Origin: Nannochloropsis oceanica | Lineage: Eukaryota; Sar; Eustigmatophyceae; Eustigmatales; Monodopsidaceae | Length of the DNA: 64,000 nucleotides | NCBI GenBank assembly: GCA_004519485.1 | Contig: CP038121.1 | Location: 186,001-250,000, forward strand | Direction of reading: 5' to 3' | In this document: positions 25,253 to 38,261 of the stretch, in pieces | Position numbering within the stretch: the first letter of the stretch is position 1 | Layout of the letters: each line of letters begins with the position of its first letter | Translations under genes and position numbers: made by a program | The notes under the pieces: model-generated | What the model saw: only the letters and a program-made list of their open reading frames with translations | The model's database searches: none | Told to the model about the DNA's origin: nothing

Positions 25253-25983
25253 ATTGTACAGGGATAAGGAAAGGGAGAATCTTTAAAAAGGAGAGGTAGT
25301 AGTGCTCTTAGAAATAGTTATAGTAAATCGAGTGTGAAAAAAAAAAAGAAGGAGACAAGGGAATAAATAAGATAGGAGAACTTAGAGCCCCAAAGAATAA
25401 CCCCCCCAAAAAAGAGACAATGCGATGCCGGGGCCGGAGTGCAAAGAGTGCAGATGAGGCACAGCTAGGGGTGAGAGTTACAAGAGCGCGTTGGAATGTA
25501 TTTCTCTGCAACGGCACATGACCATGCTTCGTTTCCACCTTTTGGTCCTGATATCTGCCTCACACCATATTTCATATCCGCCTGTCCCCCATGTAGTTGA
25601 AGTGACTTTTTCATCAGATCGATGTGGGCCATGCTTAATCCTGCTTTGTATTCAGATGCGATAGAGCTTTACGGAATGGATATACCATATCTTTCCGGCC
25701 TGTCCAAACAAGCGGTCCAACCTCCTCCATCGGGCGCCGAATGACGAACACTGGTGCAACGGTCATGAGCGAGAGGGCGTCATGCCTGTGGCTCCGGACA
25801 AGAAGCCACAACATAGTATGCGCAAGCAAATAAACATTGCCATATTCACGAGCTTAACAATAACTTCTCTCCCTCCATCTGCTCACTGAAATCCGCACAC
25901 AGAAGAAAAAGAGAGGCTTGCTGCGGTGCCTTGCCGCTCGCAGACCCGTACGAAGAGGCGCCCATTCTTGCGCCTTCGTCGTC
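25253..25983. other. Intergenic region: HECT 3' UTR and AP-1 sigma 5' region
   Basis: An AATAAA at 25362-25367, about 110 bp after the HECT stop, may be its polyadenylation signal. An A-rich run lies at about 25337-25347. The rest is probably promoter and 5' UTR of the AP-1 sigma gene; no other gene is apparent. Confidence 0.5.
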
Positions 25984-27190
25984 ATGATCAACTTCCTTCT
26001 CTTGGTGAGCCGGCAAGGCAAGACCCGCCTCAGCAAGTGGTACGAGCATTACCCTGCCAAAGAAAAGGCGCGCGCGATCCGGGAGTTGACGACTTTGGTC
26101 TTGGCTCGGGCCCCCAAGATGTGCAACTTTATCGAGTGGCGGGACAAGAAGGTGAGTTTGCTGTCGCCTTTGAGAATGGGGGAGAGGGGTGTGGAGTGTA
26201 GGGTTTTGACATGTTGTAGGGTACAAAGGTGGATTACGCGGTGCGGATGATAATCTGCAATGTGTGTTGGTCTTTGGATTTCTGTTGTCTCGCGGAGTAT
26301 TATGCTCGCTTGTGGGTCGTCGATCATGATGGCGATCAGGCAAGCGACCAAGCTGTCCTGCTCCTGCGTCTGCTGGAAGATGAGACTGACATCGCTTTCT
26401 TTCCTCTCCATGCCTTATAGATCGTTTACAAGCGGTATGCATCCCTGTTTTTCATCGCAGCTGTCGAAAACACAGACAATGAGCTCATCACTCTCGAGGT
26501 AGGTTGGTATGGGATTTGAAGACATACACAGAGACGAAGAGAGGGAACACTCCTCATCACTTCCCCTCCCTCCTTTCTTTCCTCCTCTTTTTCCTCCTAT
26601 TCATTCACCAGATGATCCACCTGTTTGTGGAAATCTTGGACCGTTACTTTGGCAACGTCTGCGAGCTCGACATCATTTTCAACTTTCACAAGGTAGGGAG
26701 GGCGAGGAGGGAACAAAGGTGGGGGTGCTGGATAAGATTGAGAGGATTGTGGTGGTGGAAGAAGGAGGAAACTTGAATGTCGGATTTTTCTCCCTATTCT
26801 ATTTTTGGGATACCAGCTCGATATCTGCCGCTGCCGTGCCTCCTTCTCTTCAGCTTGTTTGTCGCCTGCGCTGTCACGCAACCAACTTCACCTTAACATT
26901 CCTTCCGTAACGCCTTCCACCCTGGCGGCCCTCCACACAGGCATACTACATCCTGGACGAGCTCTTTATCGGGGGTCAGCTGCAAGAGAGCAGCAAGAAC
27001 GAAGTTCTGCGGGTAAGTGTTTGTTGTGGAGGCCCATGTATCCGTTTTAGCTCCAGCGCCTTACTCTTCCTTATCCGGCTCTTTTCGCTTCATCACTCAC
27101 CAGGTGTGCTCGCAGATGGACGAGTTGATGGAGGAACAGAAGGACGATAATCTAGCGTCCATGGTGGCGCAAATGTCGCGGACGAGATAG
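25984..27190 (+). CDS. AP1S: AP-1 complex sigma subunit (clathrin adaptor small chain), 161 aa, 5 exons
   Basis: This is the small subunit of the adaptor complex that recruits clathrin and cargo at the trans-Golgi network and endosomes. Exons 25984-26151, 26421-26498, 26612-26692, 26941-27012 and 27104-27190 all join in phase 0. The protein begins [20 protein letters not shown] and continues [53 protein letters not shown] and [18 protein letters not shown], matching sigma-1 along its full length (usual size about 158 aa). ATG 25984 aligns with the family start, although the frame is open to 25918. The last intron has two in-frame acceptors (before 27104 or before 27116), which would add or drop VCSQ. 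Clathrin light chain lies about 19 kb downstream. Confidence 0.95.
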
Positions 27191-28091
27191 GCAGGGAGAA
27201 AAAGAAGTGCCACACCTAAAGAAACGAGTTCGTAAAAGAAATCCCCTCAAAAACTTGTAACAAAAGAGAAGTATGGGTTTTTGTCGTTCAGTTTTTGCTC
27301 TCTGTCGCGGGACACATTGGCTATGTTATTTACCCATACTCCTGTGTCACGGTGTCGGTAAAGCTGGCCTTACAAGAGAATGACCGCATCCGCTGTGATC
27401 GCTGATATCACTACGTATCCCGTAGTTTTTGGTGTATGTGGGCAACGGGAGTCGAGCAGTTGGTCATCACTATCGTCTTCGGGTAGCCGCCAGCATCGCC
27501 CTCGGCCTTCTCAGTCTTCGGGTAAAGGAGGGAATTTATTCTCACGGCCCACAGGCACATGGCGCCATGTGCACTGAACCTACGTGCTGGTCCGCAAATT
27601 AAGCACCACGTTTACACGTTGAGTCTTGCCCTTCACCAATCGCGCACGACATTTATCTGTCCACTCGTACTCCAGTGAATTGGGCACAAAAATTTCCCAC
27701 TAATTTCTCTTTCTTCACAAAATATGCACGACATGACGAACGGAACGTGCGCGGCAGAATTACGCTTGTAGTACTTTCTTTGGCGAATTGGCGACGACCA
27801 TCGTTAGCTTCTAAGGTCCCACGGCCGATCAGGCCTCCACAAGCGACATTTCGAGAAGTATGCGATGCCCACAGATCATGATACACGTTGATGGCTGGCG
27901 CATGTGGGGGTCTGCATAATAACATATATACAACGTCCGGCTCTGCAAGCGACTCCAAAAACGCGACAAACGCACAAAGCCTGACTGCATTCGATTTCTC
28001 ATTTATTCCCATTCCCCCTAACCAATTACAAACCCATAAAAACAGATACAAGCTGCATGGGAAATGCAACCTTAGCCCAAATTTAAGTTCG
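27191..28091. other. Intergenic region upstream of the beta-helix gene
   Basis: About 900 bp with the 3' UTR of AP-1 sigma and the promoter of the next gene. A TATA-like ACATATATAC lies at about 27921-27930. An alternative upstream ATG for the beta-helix gene at 27891 would precede that motif, which argues against it. Confidence 0.5.
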
Positions 28092-31000
28092 ATGACTGGA
28101 GATGCTGCGGCGGGCGTTGCGCCCGCCGCTACGGCCCGCAAACGACGAATTATGTTGGCTGTCGTTGTGTGTGGCTTCGCTCTAGTCCTCGGTCTCGCCA
28201 TTGTCAAATCTAATCGACAGCTCCATCAGCACCAACAACCCTCCTCCGATATCGTAAGCCCAAGTTTGCCTCAGGCAGCAGCAGTAGACAAGGCATCGGT
28301 CAATACGACAGACACTACGGCCGTCCAATCCAGCACTATCATCGCAAGCACATCTGCCGGCTCCGCCTCTTCTGCAACGAATACCGGTCCTGTCGCTTCC
28401 GCTGTCGGAAATCTGTGGTCTTCTTTGACCTCGGCTTTCGATGCCAACAATATAAACAAGCAGGGAATCACCGGCCCCGATCTGGGCACCACGGACGGCT
28501 CCGAGATCTCCTTCATCTCCATTCCCTTCTGCACTCCCCGCAACACCACGCAGTTGGAAATTCTGGTGGAAGAGTCTGTTTGTCCAGTGATAACCCTCCT
28601 TCCCAACACAACATATGTTTTGGACCATTATATCACCGTCTCCAGGCCCGTCACCATAGTTGGTCGGCCTCTGGGCATGCCGTTGATCGATGGCCACGGG
28701 ACCTTTCGCATCTTCATGGTCTTGCCAGGGGGGAGGTTGGATTTACGATACGTGAGGTTGTACAAAGGCAGGGCGCGTCCAGTTGTGCCCAACATGCTTT
28801 ATGTCTTGCAAGGCGCCATTGTGTACGTAAGGCGAGGAGGAGCTGCAGCAATGACCGGGTGTCACGTCACTATACATCCCTCCACGCGCTATACCAGCGT
28901 GGGAATTTCGAAGAATATTCGGGCGACGACTCTCATACTAGGTGGGGGAGTGTATGTAGAAGGAGGTATATTTCGCGCGACAGGATGTGTGTACACCACC
29001 TGGAGGCCAGGGATCATTTACCGAGAAACTTATTTCATTGGAAATGAGTTCTTGGTCATGACTGGCGACGTGTTTATTACAGGTTGCATCTTCAGTATGG
29101 TACAGGTGTTTTCTAATACGATCGGAGTGGGAGGGTTTGTGTTCAATGTGGCAGGAGTTGTGGCGCTCACTGGATGTATTTTTAATTCCAACACCGTGTT
29201 CCTGTCTGCTATTGGCATGGGTTATGTCTGCTTCAACCAAGGCGCGGTAATCTTGACGGGGAATATAAACAACCTTCAAGCGGCGTTCGCAGGATTTTGG
29301 GGTGGGGGACTTGGCGCATGGAATGGAGGAGGGGTTCTTACAATGACAGGAATGCTCAGCAATGCCGAAATCATTATGAGCGCAGGCGGTGGTCTCGGGT
29401 TTCAAGCTGGCTGCGGCGGTGGAGTTGTGATTCGCACAGGTGTGTTTTCTTCCATTTCCTCGATTTTCCTTTTCCCGTACTTATCCTGTCTTTCTCCCCT
29501 CCTTACGACCTTTCTCTTTCTCCCCTCCGTAGAGCCTTTCTCTTTCATAATTGTCCTCTGGCCTTATGCTCACTTCTTCCATTCTCACACCGCTTTCTGG
29601 GTGAAGAACGAGGGCACGTCTTAGAAGGTGTCCAGCTTGAAGGCAGAGGCGAGGCAAGCAATCTCTCTCGTCCGCCTCGCGACTCTATATCCCGTCCTAG
29701 GCGTGGCATGGCTAAGCATCTATCGCAGCATCTAATTACCCCTTTAACGAAATTCAACTACAGGCATCGTGCAGTCCATTCATGGCGCCGCGGCCTTTGG
29801 CTGCGGAGTGGGGCACAGTCAGTTTTTGGGAAGCGGCGTCCTCGTCTTTACCAATGTCGTGTTGACTAGAACCAATATGCTCGTTGTATTCTTTGGAATT
29901 GGCGGCTACCTGTATGTAGGTGCCGGCAGTGCCACGATAACGAACACAGTGGCTGGCGTCGTGACCGGGATCGGGACTACTGCCGCCGCTGGCGGAGGCA
30001 GCATGATCTTGGCAGGGTGGCTGGTGCGAACCAACAATCTCATCTTGGGAATATCAATGATTGTTGCCATCTTTGGGCAAGGTACCGACCTAATGGTGGT
30101 TTCTGGAGGCGCTGTACTGGTACGTAACCGCGTAGTGACGCGACGACCAGCTTTAATCTATGCCACGCCTGGTATTTTTGGCGTCTGGATCGCAGGGAAC
30201 GGGATATTCTTCAATCCAGGCATGGACAAGGTGGTCGTCGCCACTAAGGCGGGTCAATGGAAAGGCTTCAACAATGTGACGTCTAAAGGGATGGCCAAAT
30301 TTTCGCATATGTCCTGGCGCTTCATTCCTCGCAAAGTTAGGCTCAAAAAGGGTGTGACTTTGGAGCCAAACCCAGAGCCTGTCACAGGAGAACCACCGCC
30401 ATCGCCCACGTCGCCAAAGGACGCGGCTTACTACATTGGCGTGCCTTTCTTTGGCATCCGTCGTCGTGCGCGTGGGCGTCGGTTGCTGGACGCAGAGTCG
30501 TCCAGCGAGGGTATCACGAACAACCCGTCTGGTGGTCTTCTCTTGCCGTCAACATCGATGCCCTCTTTGACAACTCAAACTATGAAACTACCTTCAGCTA
30601 ATCTGATCGCACAAGCAGTAGGCCAGCTTTTGACTTTGGACGATGCAGCGGCCTCCTCTGCTTCTTCCTACGCAGGGTTATTTGGCGGTAGCAGCACTTC
30701 TTTTGGATATGTGGAGATGGGCGCTGTCTTGGACAAGGATGAGGACGAGGCACCATTACCATTGACGACATATTTCACGACAGTTGGAGAGAATGGACAG
30801 GAGCAGCAACAACAAATTCAGCAGAGCTCGTACTTTTTTGTGGGAGATGATGAAGATTCTCTGGGTAGCTGTGAGGCTTGTGACATAGAGCAGGAGACTC
30901 TGTTTGATGGACCTGGGGGAACCAAATGCTTGATACGAGATACGTGTGAGGAAGAAGAGAAGGTCCAGGAGGACGGGCAATCGGGTGGGTTTGGAAATGG

Positions 31001-32219
31001 GCTGCTCCAGCAAATGTGGATGACTGGCCTGGGAGAAGACCCCGCCAATACGTCGATGGCCGTATTGGACCTGCGCGTGACAGCCTCCTCCATTCTGCCT
31101 TCATCCTCTCCGTCCACGCCACAAGAAAAGACCAGCAGCCGTCTACTCAGCGGCAGTAGCGTTCTTTCAAGCCATATCCTTACTGCGCTTAGTGAGACGA
31201 TCCAGGCTTTGGGTCTCTCTCCTCGACATCACCTTCGTGTGGTGGCCGTGAAGACCGACCCGTTGATGAAAAAATACCAAGAAGCCGAAATGGATGAACG
31301 CCGTCACCATCGAGAACGCCTTCGTGCTTTGGTGAACAAGCCGGGGTTTATCGTGGGCGAGGATGACGAAGGGGGGCAGGATGAAGGGGAGAAGGAAGGG
31401 ATTTTCCTTTTTCGAGCCTACTTCTTGAGTGATTGGGCGAATGTTACCAATGCTCTTTCTCGTACCCTGGCTGCCAATGCCAAGCTGCTGACAGCAACGC
31501 TGCAGTCGCAGCGGCAGCAGCAGCAGCAGCAAGGTCAGCAAATGGGGGAGGAGGGTGGACTGGGAGGGATTGAGTCGGTGCAGGTTCTGAGGGAGATGAA
31601 CTATTTTGTTCCCGGCTCCGGGACAGGTCTGCTATTGACCCCTACCACTTCCTCTTCTCCTGGATCCTCCCCTTCTTTCTCCTCCTCCTCTACCTTTTCT
31701 ACCCCTTCATTGACCTCATTATTTGATGGAATCGTCGATGGCGGCAGCAGTTGGCAAAAAGGGAAGTTAATGACAATGAGTGGGTGGGAGGAAGATAGGA
31801 TCCCCTCTGCAATGCTTTATACCACATTCATTTCTGCTCCTTTTCGCAATAGCACCATGAGAAGCAGCAGTTACAATCACACCGGTGATGGCTCCACAGT
31901 ATATTATGAAGAGGACCCGGCGAGCGCTCTTGCTCAGGAAGTGAAAGTGGGAGAGACCTATACCCTTGTGATGCACTCATTCCCTCCTTCCCAACTCCTA
32001 ACCATCAGCCTGGTACCCGAGACGGGGCTAGGCATGGACTTAGCGTTGATTGCTTCCACAGTAGAGGAGGAAGGAGAAGACGGAGGGCAGCGGTGGTCAT
32101 GGCGACCAAATAGCCTAATTAGGTCGAAATTCGGGCAGGAGGGCGACTTTTTCATCGAGGTGGCTTCTCAGAACAAAGATGCTTTTGCATATTCGCAGGC
32201 ATTTACATTGAAATATTGA
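28092..32219 (+). CDS. Membrane-anchored right-handed beta-helix repeat protein, about 1,267 aa, 2 exons
   Basis: I recognise a fold type but not a named family. Exons 28092-29439 and 29764-32219 join in phase 1 exactly at a repeat boundary. After a short basic N-terminus (ARKRR) comes one membrane segment (IMLAVVVCGFALVLGLAIV), then a Ser/Thr-rich linker, which suggests a type II or signal-anchored surface protein. From about 28800 to 30200 there are roughly ten repeats of 30-31 residues ending in a TG(C/N) motif (AAMTGCHVTI, VFITGCIFSM, VALTGCIFNS, VILTGNINNL). This is the spacing expected of pectin-lyase or chlamydial Pmp-like beta-helices. No lyase active site is evident. The C-terminal 650 residues hold acidic and Gln-rich stretches and end SQAFTLKY. 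ATG 28092 is preferred because it puts the membrane segment near the N-terminus; ATG 27891 is possible. An AATAAA lies at 32401. Confidence 0.7.
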
Positions 32220-33288
32220 AGGGCACGAAAAGCGGATAGTGAGCTCGATTTAATAGAAACGGATTGATATAGGAGTGATGTACGAGTGCAGGTGAGAAAT
32301 GTGTGTGTGTGGGTGTAGACGCAGGATGGTAAACTGAATGACAGCAGGTACCTGTAAGTAATAGAAACGATACAGTACTGAGCAAGTTCACAAAGCATTG
32401 AATAAAACGATGTTGAGCGCTCCGCTCATTTATGATAATACAATACAAATGCAACAGTGGTGACAGCAAATGCAGGTAATCAATTCAGGCAGATCTCAGA
32501 TCAAAACCTATGTATATTTTAGGGCCAGAAAGAGGGGATGAGCTTCAAGAAACGACTTTAGCACCTGGAGTTTCATGCCAAAATTTTCTTCACCTTGCGA
32601 TCGATCACTTTGCTCTTAAGCCCGATTTAGCGCCTGTCGATACTAAAGATTGTGGAAAGCTATCGGCTAGGACAAGCTCATGCCCTACTTCGGCAGGTAC
32701 GGGGTCAAAGCTTATTTAAGGGAGGTTGACTCCTGGCTGCATCCATACCAACATAATATCAACACTGCTTCCGATTATGAATGTTACATGCTTAATTTCT
32801 TTATTACAATCGCCTGAGGTGATATCACTTTCACTGCCCTTTGTAGACGATCGAATGAACGGATAACCAGGAGACCATTTCCCAGATCTTTCGCTGAGTC
32901 TTAGGACTGTAAGCATGCGGGGGCTAATAGCCGGAAGATTTGAGCGTAACGAACAAAGAAAAAGGATTTGGATGCAGAGAACAGGGTGGGGAAGGTTGGA
33001 TTTTGCAGTCAAGATGAGACACACTCTCTACTCTAGAGTTTTTTAAGCCCTTGCTTCTTTGACTCATCATTTCCAGCTTTTCCTTTCTCTTTCTCCATTC
33101 ATCGGCAGAAAACTTCGAGGCCCCCGAGACAGTCAACATCCATGCCATCTTGGTGTCTGCCACTACTGCTTCCTTCTTTCAAATTTATGGTACATCCAAG
33201 GCGTCTAATTTCGTTTCCGCTTGATTTGCCTTCCGTTTCACTTCCTTCTGTCTCGATTCACTGTATATACAACACTCTTTCTACTTTC
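32220..33288. other. Intergenic region between convergent genes
   Basis: About 1.07 kb between the 3' ends of the beta-helix gene (+) and the Hook-like gene (-). A possible polyadenylation signal AATAAA lies at 32401-32406. The composition is more A/T-rich than the genes and lacks CCCT tracts. The small open frames do not look like protein, and I see no RNA gene. Confidence 0.55.
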
Positions 33289-36200
33289 CTACGTATTTTC
33301 CTTCCTCATACCCATTCCCTCCGCTCTCCCTCGCTCCTTTCCTCCTCCTGCAAGCTCCGCCGTCAGCTTATCCACCTGCCTACCGAGCCTTGCCATCTGG
33401 TAGTGCAACGAGCCAATTTCATCCTCCTTTCCACCAATAACTCCCTTCAACGCCGCAAGCTCTCCTTCCAACCTATGAATAGTGGCAGTAGCCGCGGTCC
33501 CCTCGGCAACGAGCCCCCTGTTCTTGTTAATCAGCGCCTGGATCTGATGCTTGAATCCGTCCACTGCCACGAAAGGGACACGCTCAGGAGGGGTGAAAAG
33601 AGTATTCCCCCTCGACCTTCCTCCCATCCCTCCTCCTACCGCTCCTGCTGCTGCAGCTCCGGCACCAGCCATGGTCCGACGTCCTCCTACTGCACCTCTT
33701 CCACCGCTGCCACCCCTGCCGTCGTTATCTGTTGGGGTGAGGGAAGAAGAGGCAGAGGGCTGGCCAGCGACAGTGTCGAAGTCATGCTGTAGCCCTCCCC
33801 TTCCTCTCCCCCTCCCTCCTCCTACTCTTCCAGCGGGACGCAAGCTCAAGCGCCGCGTGTTGGTGCCAGGTTTCCCTCCCCCGCTCGCCCTCTCTCCCTT
33901 GTCTCCTCCGCCCTCCTCCTCCTCCTCCTCCTCATCCTCCTCGATTAGAGAAGGGTAGATCAAGGAAGCGTCTTCCTCCTTTTCCTCCCCATAATACAAC
34001 CCGATGCCATCCACCCCTCCTTCCCTCTCTTCCTCGCCCTCGACATGACTGAAGTCATCAAGGCAAAAGCCAATACTGCTTTCGGCCAGCTGGATCCCCG
34101 CCTAGGAAAATGGAAGAGATGAGAAGAGAAAGAACCGCACATAAGAAAACGGGATATTTGAGAAAAAGAGACATACACATGTATGCCAGAGAATGCGAGG
34201 AAAGTGTTGAGAAAAAGGGGTGTGTAGGTACATTTCAAACCTACAACCAAGTCTTTCAGACCATAACTCCTCCCTCCCTCCCTCCCTTCATCCCTACCTG
34301 CTGTCGTCTGTGGTCCTGCAGCAAGGCCGCATACTCTTTTTGCAACTTTTCGTAATGTTTCTCCAGCTCAGCCCTGGCGAGGGAGGGAGAAAGGGAGGAC
34401 AGGCACAGGGCAGTTAGAATCAAGAACAAGAGGCATTCGGGAAACCACGGCTTTATCCCCTGCTCCCATCTCCCTTCCTACTTCCATCTCCTTCTTAAGA
34501 CCTTCTTTTGTACCTGCTCAGATTGTTCATAGCGCTCTGGCCCATGCCCGGGCCAGTGGTCATCGCGGCCGTGCCAGTCAGAGTCGAGGAAGAGGAGGAG
34601 GAAGAGCCATGCGTGTGCAGCGTCCATGACCCTTGACGTAAGGCGAGCTCCTTTCGAAGAGACTGCCAAAAGGGCAAGAAGGGAGGGAGGGAGGGAGGAA
34701 GGGAGGGAGGGAGGGATGAATGAGAATCAAATGTCGGACAATGAGGCACATCATCAGGTGAAAAAACACCTTGTCGCCCCTCCCTCCCTCTCTCCCTTCT
34801 TCCCCTCCCTCCCTCTCTACCTACCTGCGCCTCTTCCACCAAAAAGCTTTTTTCCTTTTCCATCCGAAGACGAACCATCCGTCCCTCCTCCACTTCCTCC
34901 CCCAGCGCCTCAGCCTCCTTCCTGGCCACTTCCAAGGCCCGCTTTCCCGCCTGGATCTGCGCGTGGTGTTCCTCATTACTCACCGCATGCCCCTCACTGT
35001 ACCTCTTCATCTCCTCCTCAAGCCGCTGAAGGACCTCGGCCTGCTTCCGCTCCATGTCCAGCACGTGGGCTTGAGCTTGTGCATACAACTCACCCACCCT
35101 CTTCTCCCCCTCTGCGGTCGCATGTGCGACTGCTGCCGCCGCTGCAACCGCTGCTGCCTCCCCCTCCTTTTTCAACAGCAGCACACAATGCTCTGCAGCC
35201 ACCAGACGACCCGTCGTTTCCCCTAGAGCCTTCCTCCCTTCCTCCCCCTCCTTCTTTAACCTCCCCGTTTCGTCCGTCAATTTCCGCAAGAGCGCCTTCA
35301 TCCCCAAGGAAGCCAGCCATGCCCGGGCCTCCATCTCTTCGTGCGCGCGTCGCATGACCTTCTCTTGATGGTGCACACGCTGCTGCAACTCTTCCTGACT
35401 CATCTCTGCCTGGTGCTGGGCCTCCGTCAAGGCTTGAGAGATGGCCGCGTTGCTGTCCCTGAGACGCTTCCCTGGGAGGGAGGGAGGGAGGAAGGGAGGG
35501 AGGAAGGAAGGAAGGAAGGAAGGAAGGAAGGACAGGAGGTAGTTTTGAGGAACTTTTCGTTCAAACCAAGCTCTTTATGCCACTTTTTCTCCCTCTATCC
35601 CTCCTTCCCTACCTCCGTCCTTACCTTCTGTCGCTGCTTTTGCCTTAACCATCTTCAGCTGTTCGTGTAGCGTCGCATTGCCCTCTTTCACGACCTCCCA
35701 CTCCTGCGTCCGCGTTGTCAGCTCTGCTTTGGTCTTGCGGTACCTAGGGAGGTAGGGAGGGAGGGAGGAAGGGAGGGAGGGAGGGAAGAAGAAAATAAGT
35801 CAGAGAGGAGAAAGTGATAAAACTATAGCACTCGTTTCAGTCGTCCTCTCTCGACGAGTCGTCTTCCCCCTCTCCCTCCCTCCCGCCCTCCCTCCCTCCC
35901 GCCTTACCTCTCCTCAAAGCTTTCCGCCAGTCGTTTCTGTGCATCCTTCTCCTCCTCCAGGGATTCCACCCGTGCTACGGCTGTTTCTGACACCTGCCCA
36001 CGCAAGCCCTCCACCTCTGCTTCCAACGCCCTCATCCTCCTCACCACCTCAGGATTACACTCCGAGAAGCCTCCCCCTACCCCTCCTTCTCCCCCTCCCT
36101 CCCATCCCCCTCCCCTTCCTCCTCCTTCCAGGGCAGCGGCGAAGGCCGTGGCGTCTGCCCCGCGGAGAGAGGTCACGGCCAACGTCTGGCGCAAGGCATG

Positions 36201-38261
36201 GATTTCTAGCTGTTGCTTTTGTTTTAAAGCCTCGTCCTCGGCCAGGGCGGCCTGAAGCTCTCGTAGGGTAAGTTCCGTGTCGGTGGCGCCTGGAGGGAGG
36301 GAGGGAGGGTGGGTACGTGTGGGAGAGGGAAGGACGGAAGCTTCTGTCTGGTATGTTTCGACTCGGGCTCGTGCTGAGCGCAGGATAAGTTTTGGGTCGG
36401 TAGCGCAGGGAGGGAGGGAGGGAGGGAGGGAGGGACGCACCGGCCTTGAGGGTCTCGATCTGACGTTTGAGGGCTGGCAGCTGCTGCAGCTCTCGTTCGT
36501 ACTTGAGCGAGGTCTCTACAGCTTCCGCGTGCGCCGCCTAGGGAGGAGCAGGTCAGGGAGGGAGGGAGGGATGGAGGAAGGGAGAAAGAGAGGGAGGGAG
36601 GGAGGCGATGTGTCAAGAACCAGAATTTTAATTTCTCTTGTTCGGTTTCTCCCTCCCTCCCTCGCTCCCTCCCTCGCTCCCTTCCTCCCTCCCTCTTTCC
36701 TTCCACTACCTGCTCCTCCATCAGGCGTTCCCTGACGTCGCGCAAGTCCTGGAGTTTGGTCTTGGCCTTCCCCAGAGCCTCTTCAGTCAGGGCAAGCTTT
36801 TCTGCGGTAGGGCGAATCAGGTCCAACTCGTCCTGCATGGGGTGGGAAGGAGGATACAGGGAGGGAGGGAGGGAGGGAGGGAGGGAAGGAGCGACGATGG
36901 GAGGATGAGCACGTTGGAACAGAGTCTTTCGACCGACTGTTATTTTGGAAGTGTCACCTATCTCTTACTTTCCTCCCTCCTTCCTTTCCTACCTGTAACA
37001 TCGCCATCTCTTCCCTCACGCCCTCCCCTGCCTTTCCCTTCTTCTCAGCCGCCACCAGCCTCTTGCTCACTTCCGCCAGCTGATCTTTCAACTGCTGCTC
37101 CCTTTTCAACGCCTCTACCTCCCCGGCAAGGGAATGGGAGAGAAGGGAAGCACGGAGCGTCTCCACCTCCTCCTTGGCTTTCTCCTCCCGGACAGCAGCT
37201 TGCTGTTGGTGTTGGAGCAGCCGGAGATTCTCGTTTTCCAGCTCCCGCAGGCGTGCGTGGAGGAGGGCAAGACGCTCTTGCCGCTGTTGTTGAGGGGTCT
37301 GGTCGCTTTTTCCTTCGAAGGAGGGAAACTTCTTGGAAGGGGTGGTGAGGTTGCTGTTGCTGCTGTCGCTGCTGATGGGACAGATCGTGGCGCCTGCCAT
37401 TACAACCCGCTCTTCCTCCTTTTCTTCCTCCTCCTCCTCATCCTCTTCCTCGCCTTTGTCGTCGGCTTGGTCCTTTCTCATGATGGCGGGCGCAGTTACG
37501 GGGACAAAGAAAGGGCCTTGCACTGTGTCCGCCTCGTCGCTTGTCAAATATTGCCCTCCACCGTTCGTACCGCCACCCACCCTCACTTCATCCTCCTCCT
37601 CCTCCTCCTCCTCCTCCTCCTCCTCCTCCTCCTCCTTCTGCTCACTTTCCCCGTCGTCGTCATCGTCATTGTCGCTTCCTTCGCGGTTCTTAGCCGCCAT
37701 CTGCTCTTCAATTACGGTCTTGAGCTGCTCCTGGTACTCAGGCTATTTCATAGAGAAGTGTTTGGTGAGCTCGAGTCCAGCTACAGGCCCTTCCTCTCTG
37801 CCTTGCCTTCCTCCCTACACTCCCCTCCTCATAATTGTACGTACCGACAAGGCCAGGATTTGATGGATACTTTGTGAGCGTTTTGGTACCTTTGAGCCTA
37901 CGGCGGCGCCCAGGAAGGTTTCGAGGACGGCGGGGAGCATGGACAAAGGCATGAGAAAGGACGAAGAAGGGGAGGAGGAAGACGACGCAAGCTTAGCGGC
38001 GATGGCCCGGGGGAGGGTAGGACGAAGGAAGGGCAAAAGGGCTTTCCAGCATCGCTTGATATCCTCCTCCTCACCCTCCTCAGTCTTGTCGTCCCGCGTG
38101 CCTTGAAGCTCACCGTCGTGCAGCTGGTCCATGATGTTCCACAGGACGTGCCCACTTTGGAGGAGGGCCAGGGCAATGGCATTGTCATCGTCCTCGCTAA
38201 TGGCCGCCGCCACGCGGGCCTCGAAGCCGCCCAACCACGCCAAGAGGCTGCGGGTCCGCAT
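33289..38261 (-). CDS. Hook-like coiled-coil protein, about 1,190 aa, 10 exons
   Basis: Hook proteins link cytoplasmic dynein to cargo through an N-terminal calponin-like domain and long coiled coils. Exons in transcript order: 38261-37845, 37742-36993, 36832-36710, 36537-36441, 36289-35908, 35743-35625, 35471-34825, 34662-34514, 34373-34298, 34101-33289, all in phase. The N-terminus MRTRSLLAWLGGFEARVA with LQSGHVLWNIMDQL, and LETFLGAAVGSKV followed by SIHQILALSPEYQEQLKTVI, resembles the Hook domain, though alignment would be needed to be sure. An acidic linker of about 100 residues, then about 650 residues of heptad-rich Glu/Lys/Leu coiled coil follow. The C-terminus is a Gly/Arg-rich tail and a last short coil. 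The start is the first ATG after an in-frame stop. It shares a 615-bp divergent upstream region with the P1 gene. It could instead be an unrelated coiled-coil scaffold. Confidence 0.65.

Noticed and set aside
32510-32719. Small open frame in the convergent intergenic region
   Set aside because: 69 codons without motif, conserved-looking composition or neighbours; likely chance.
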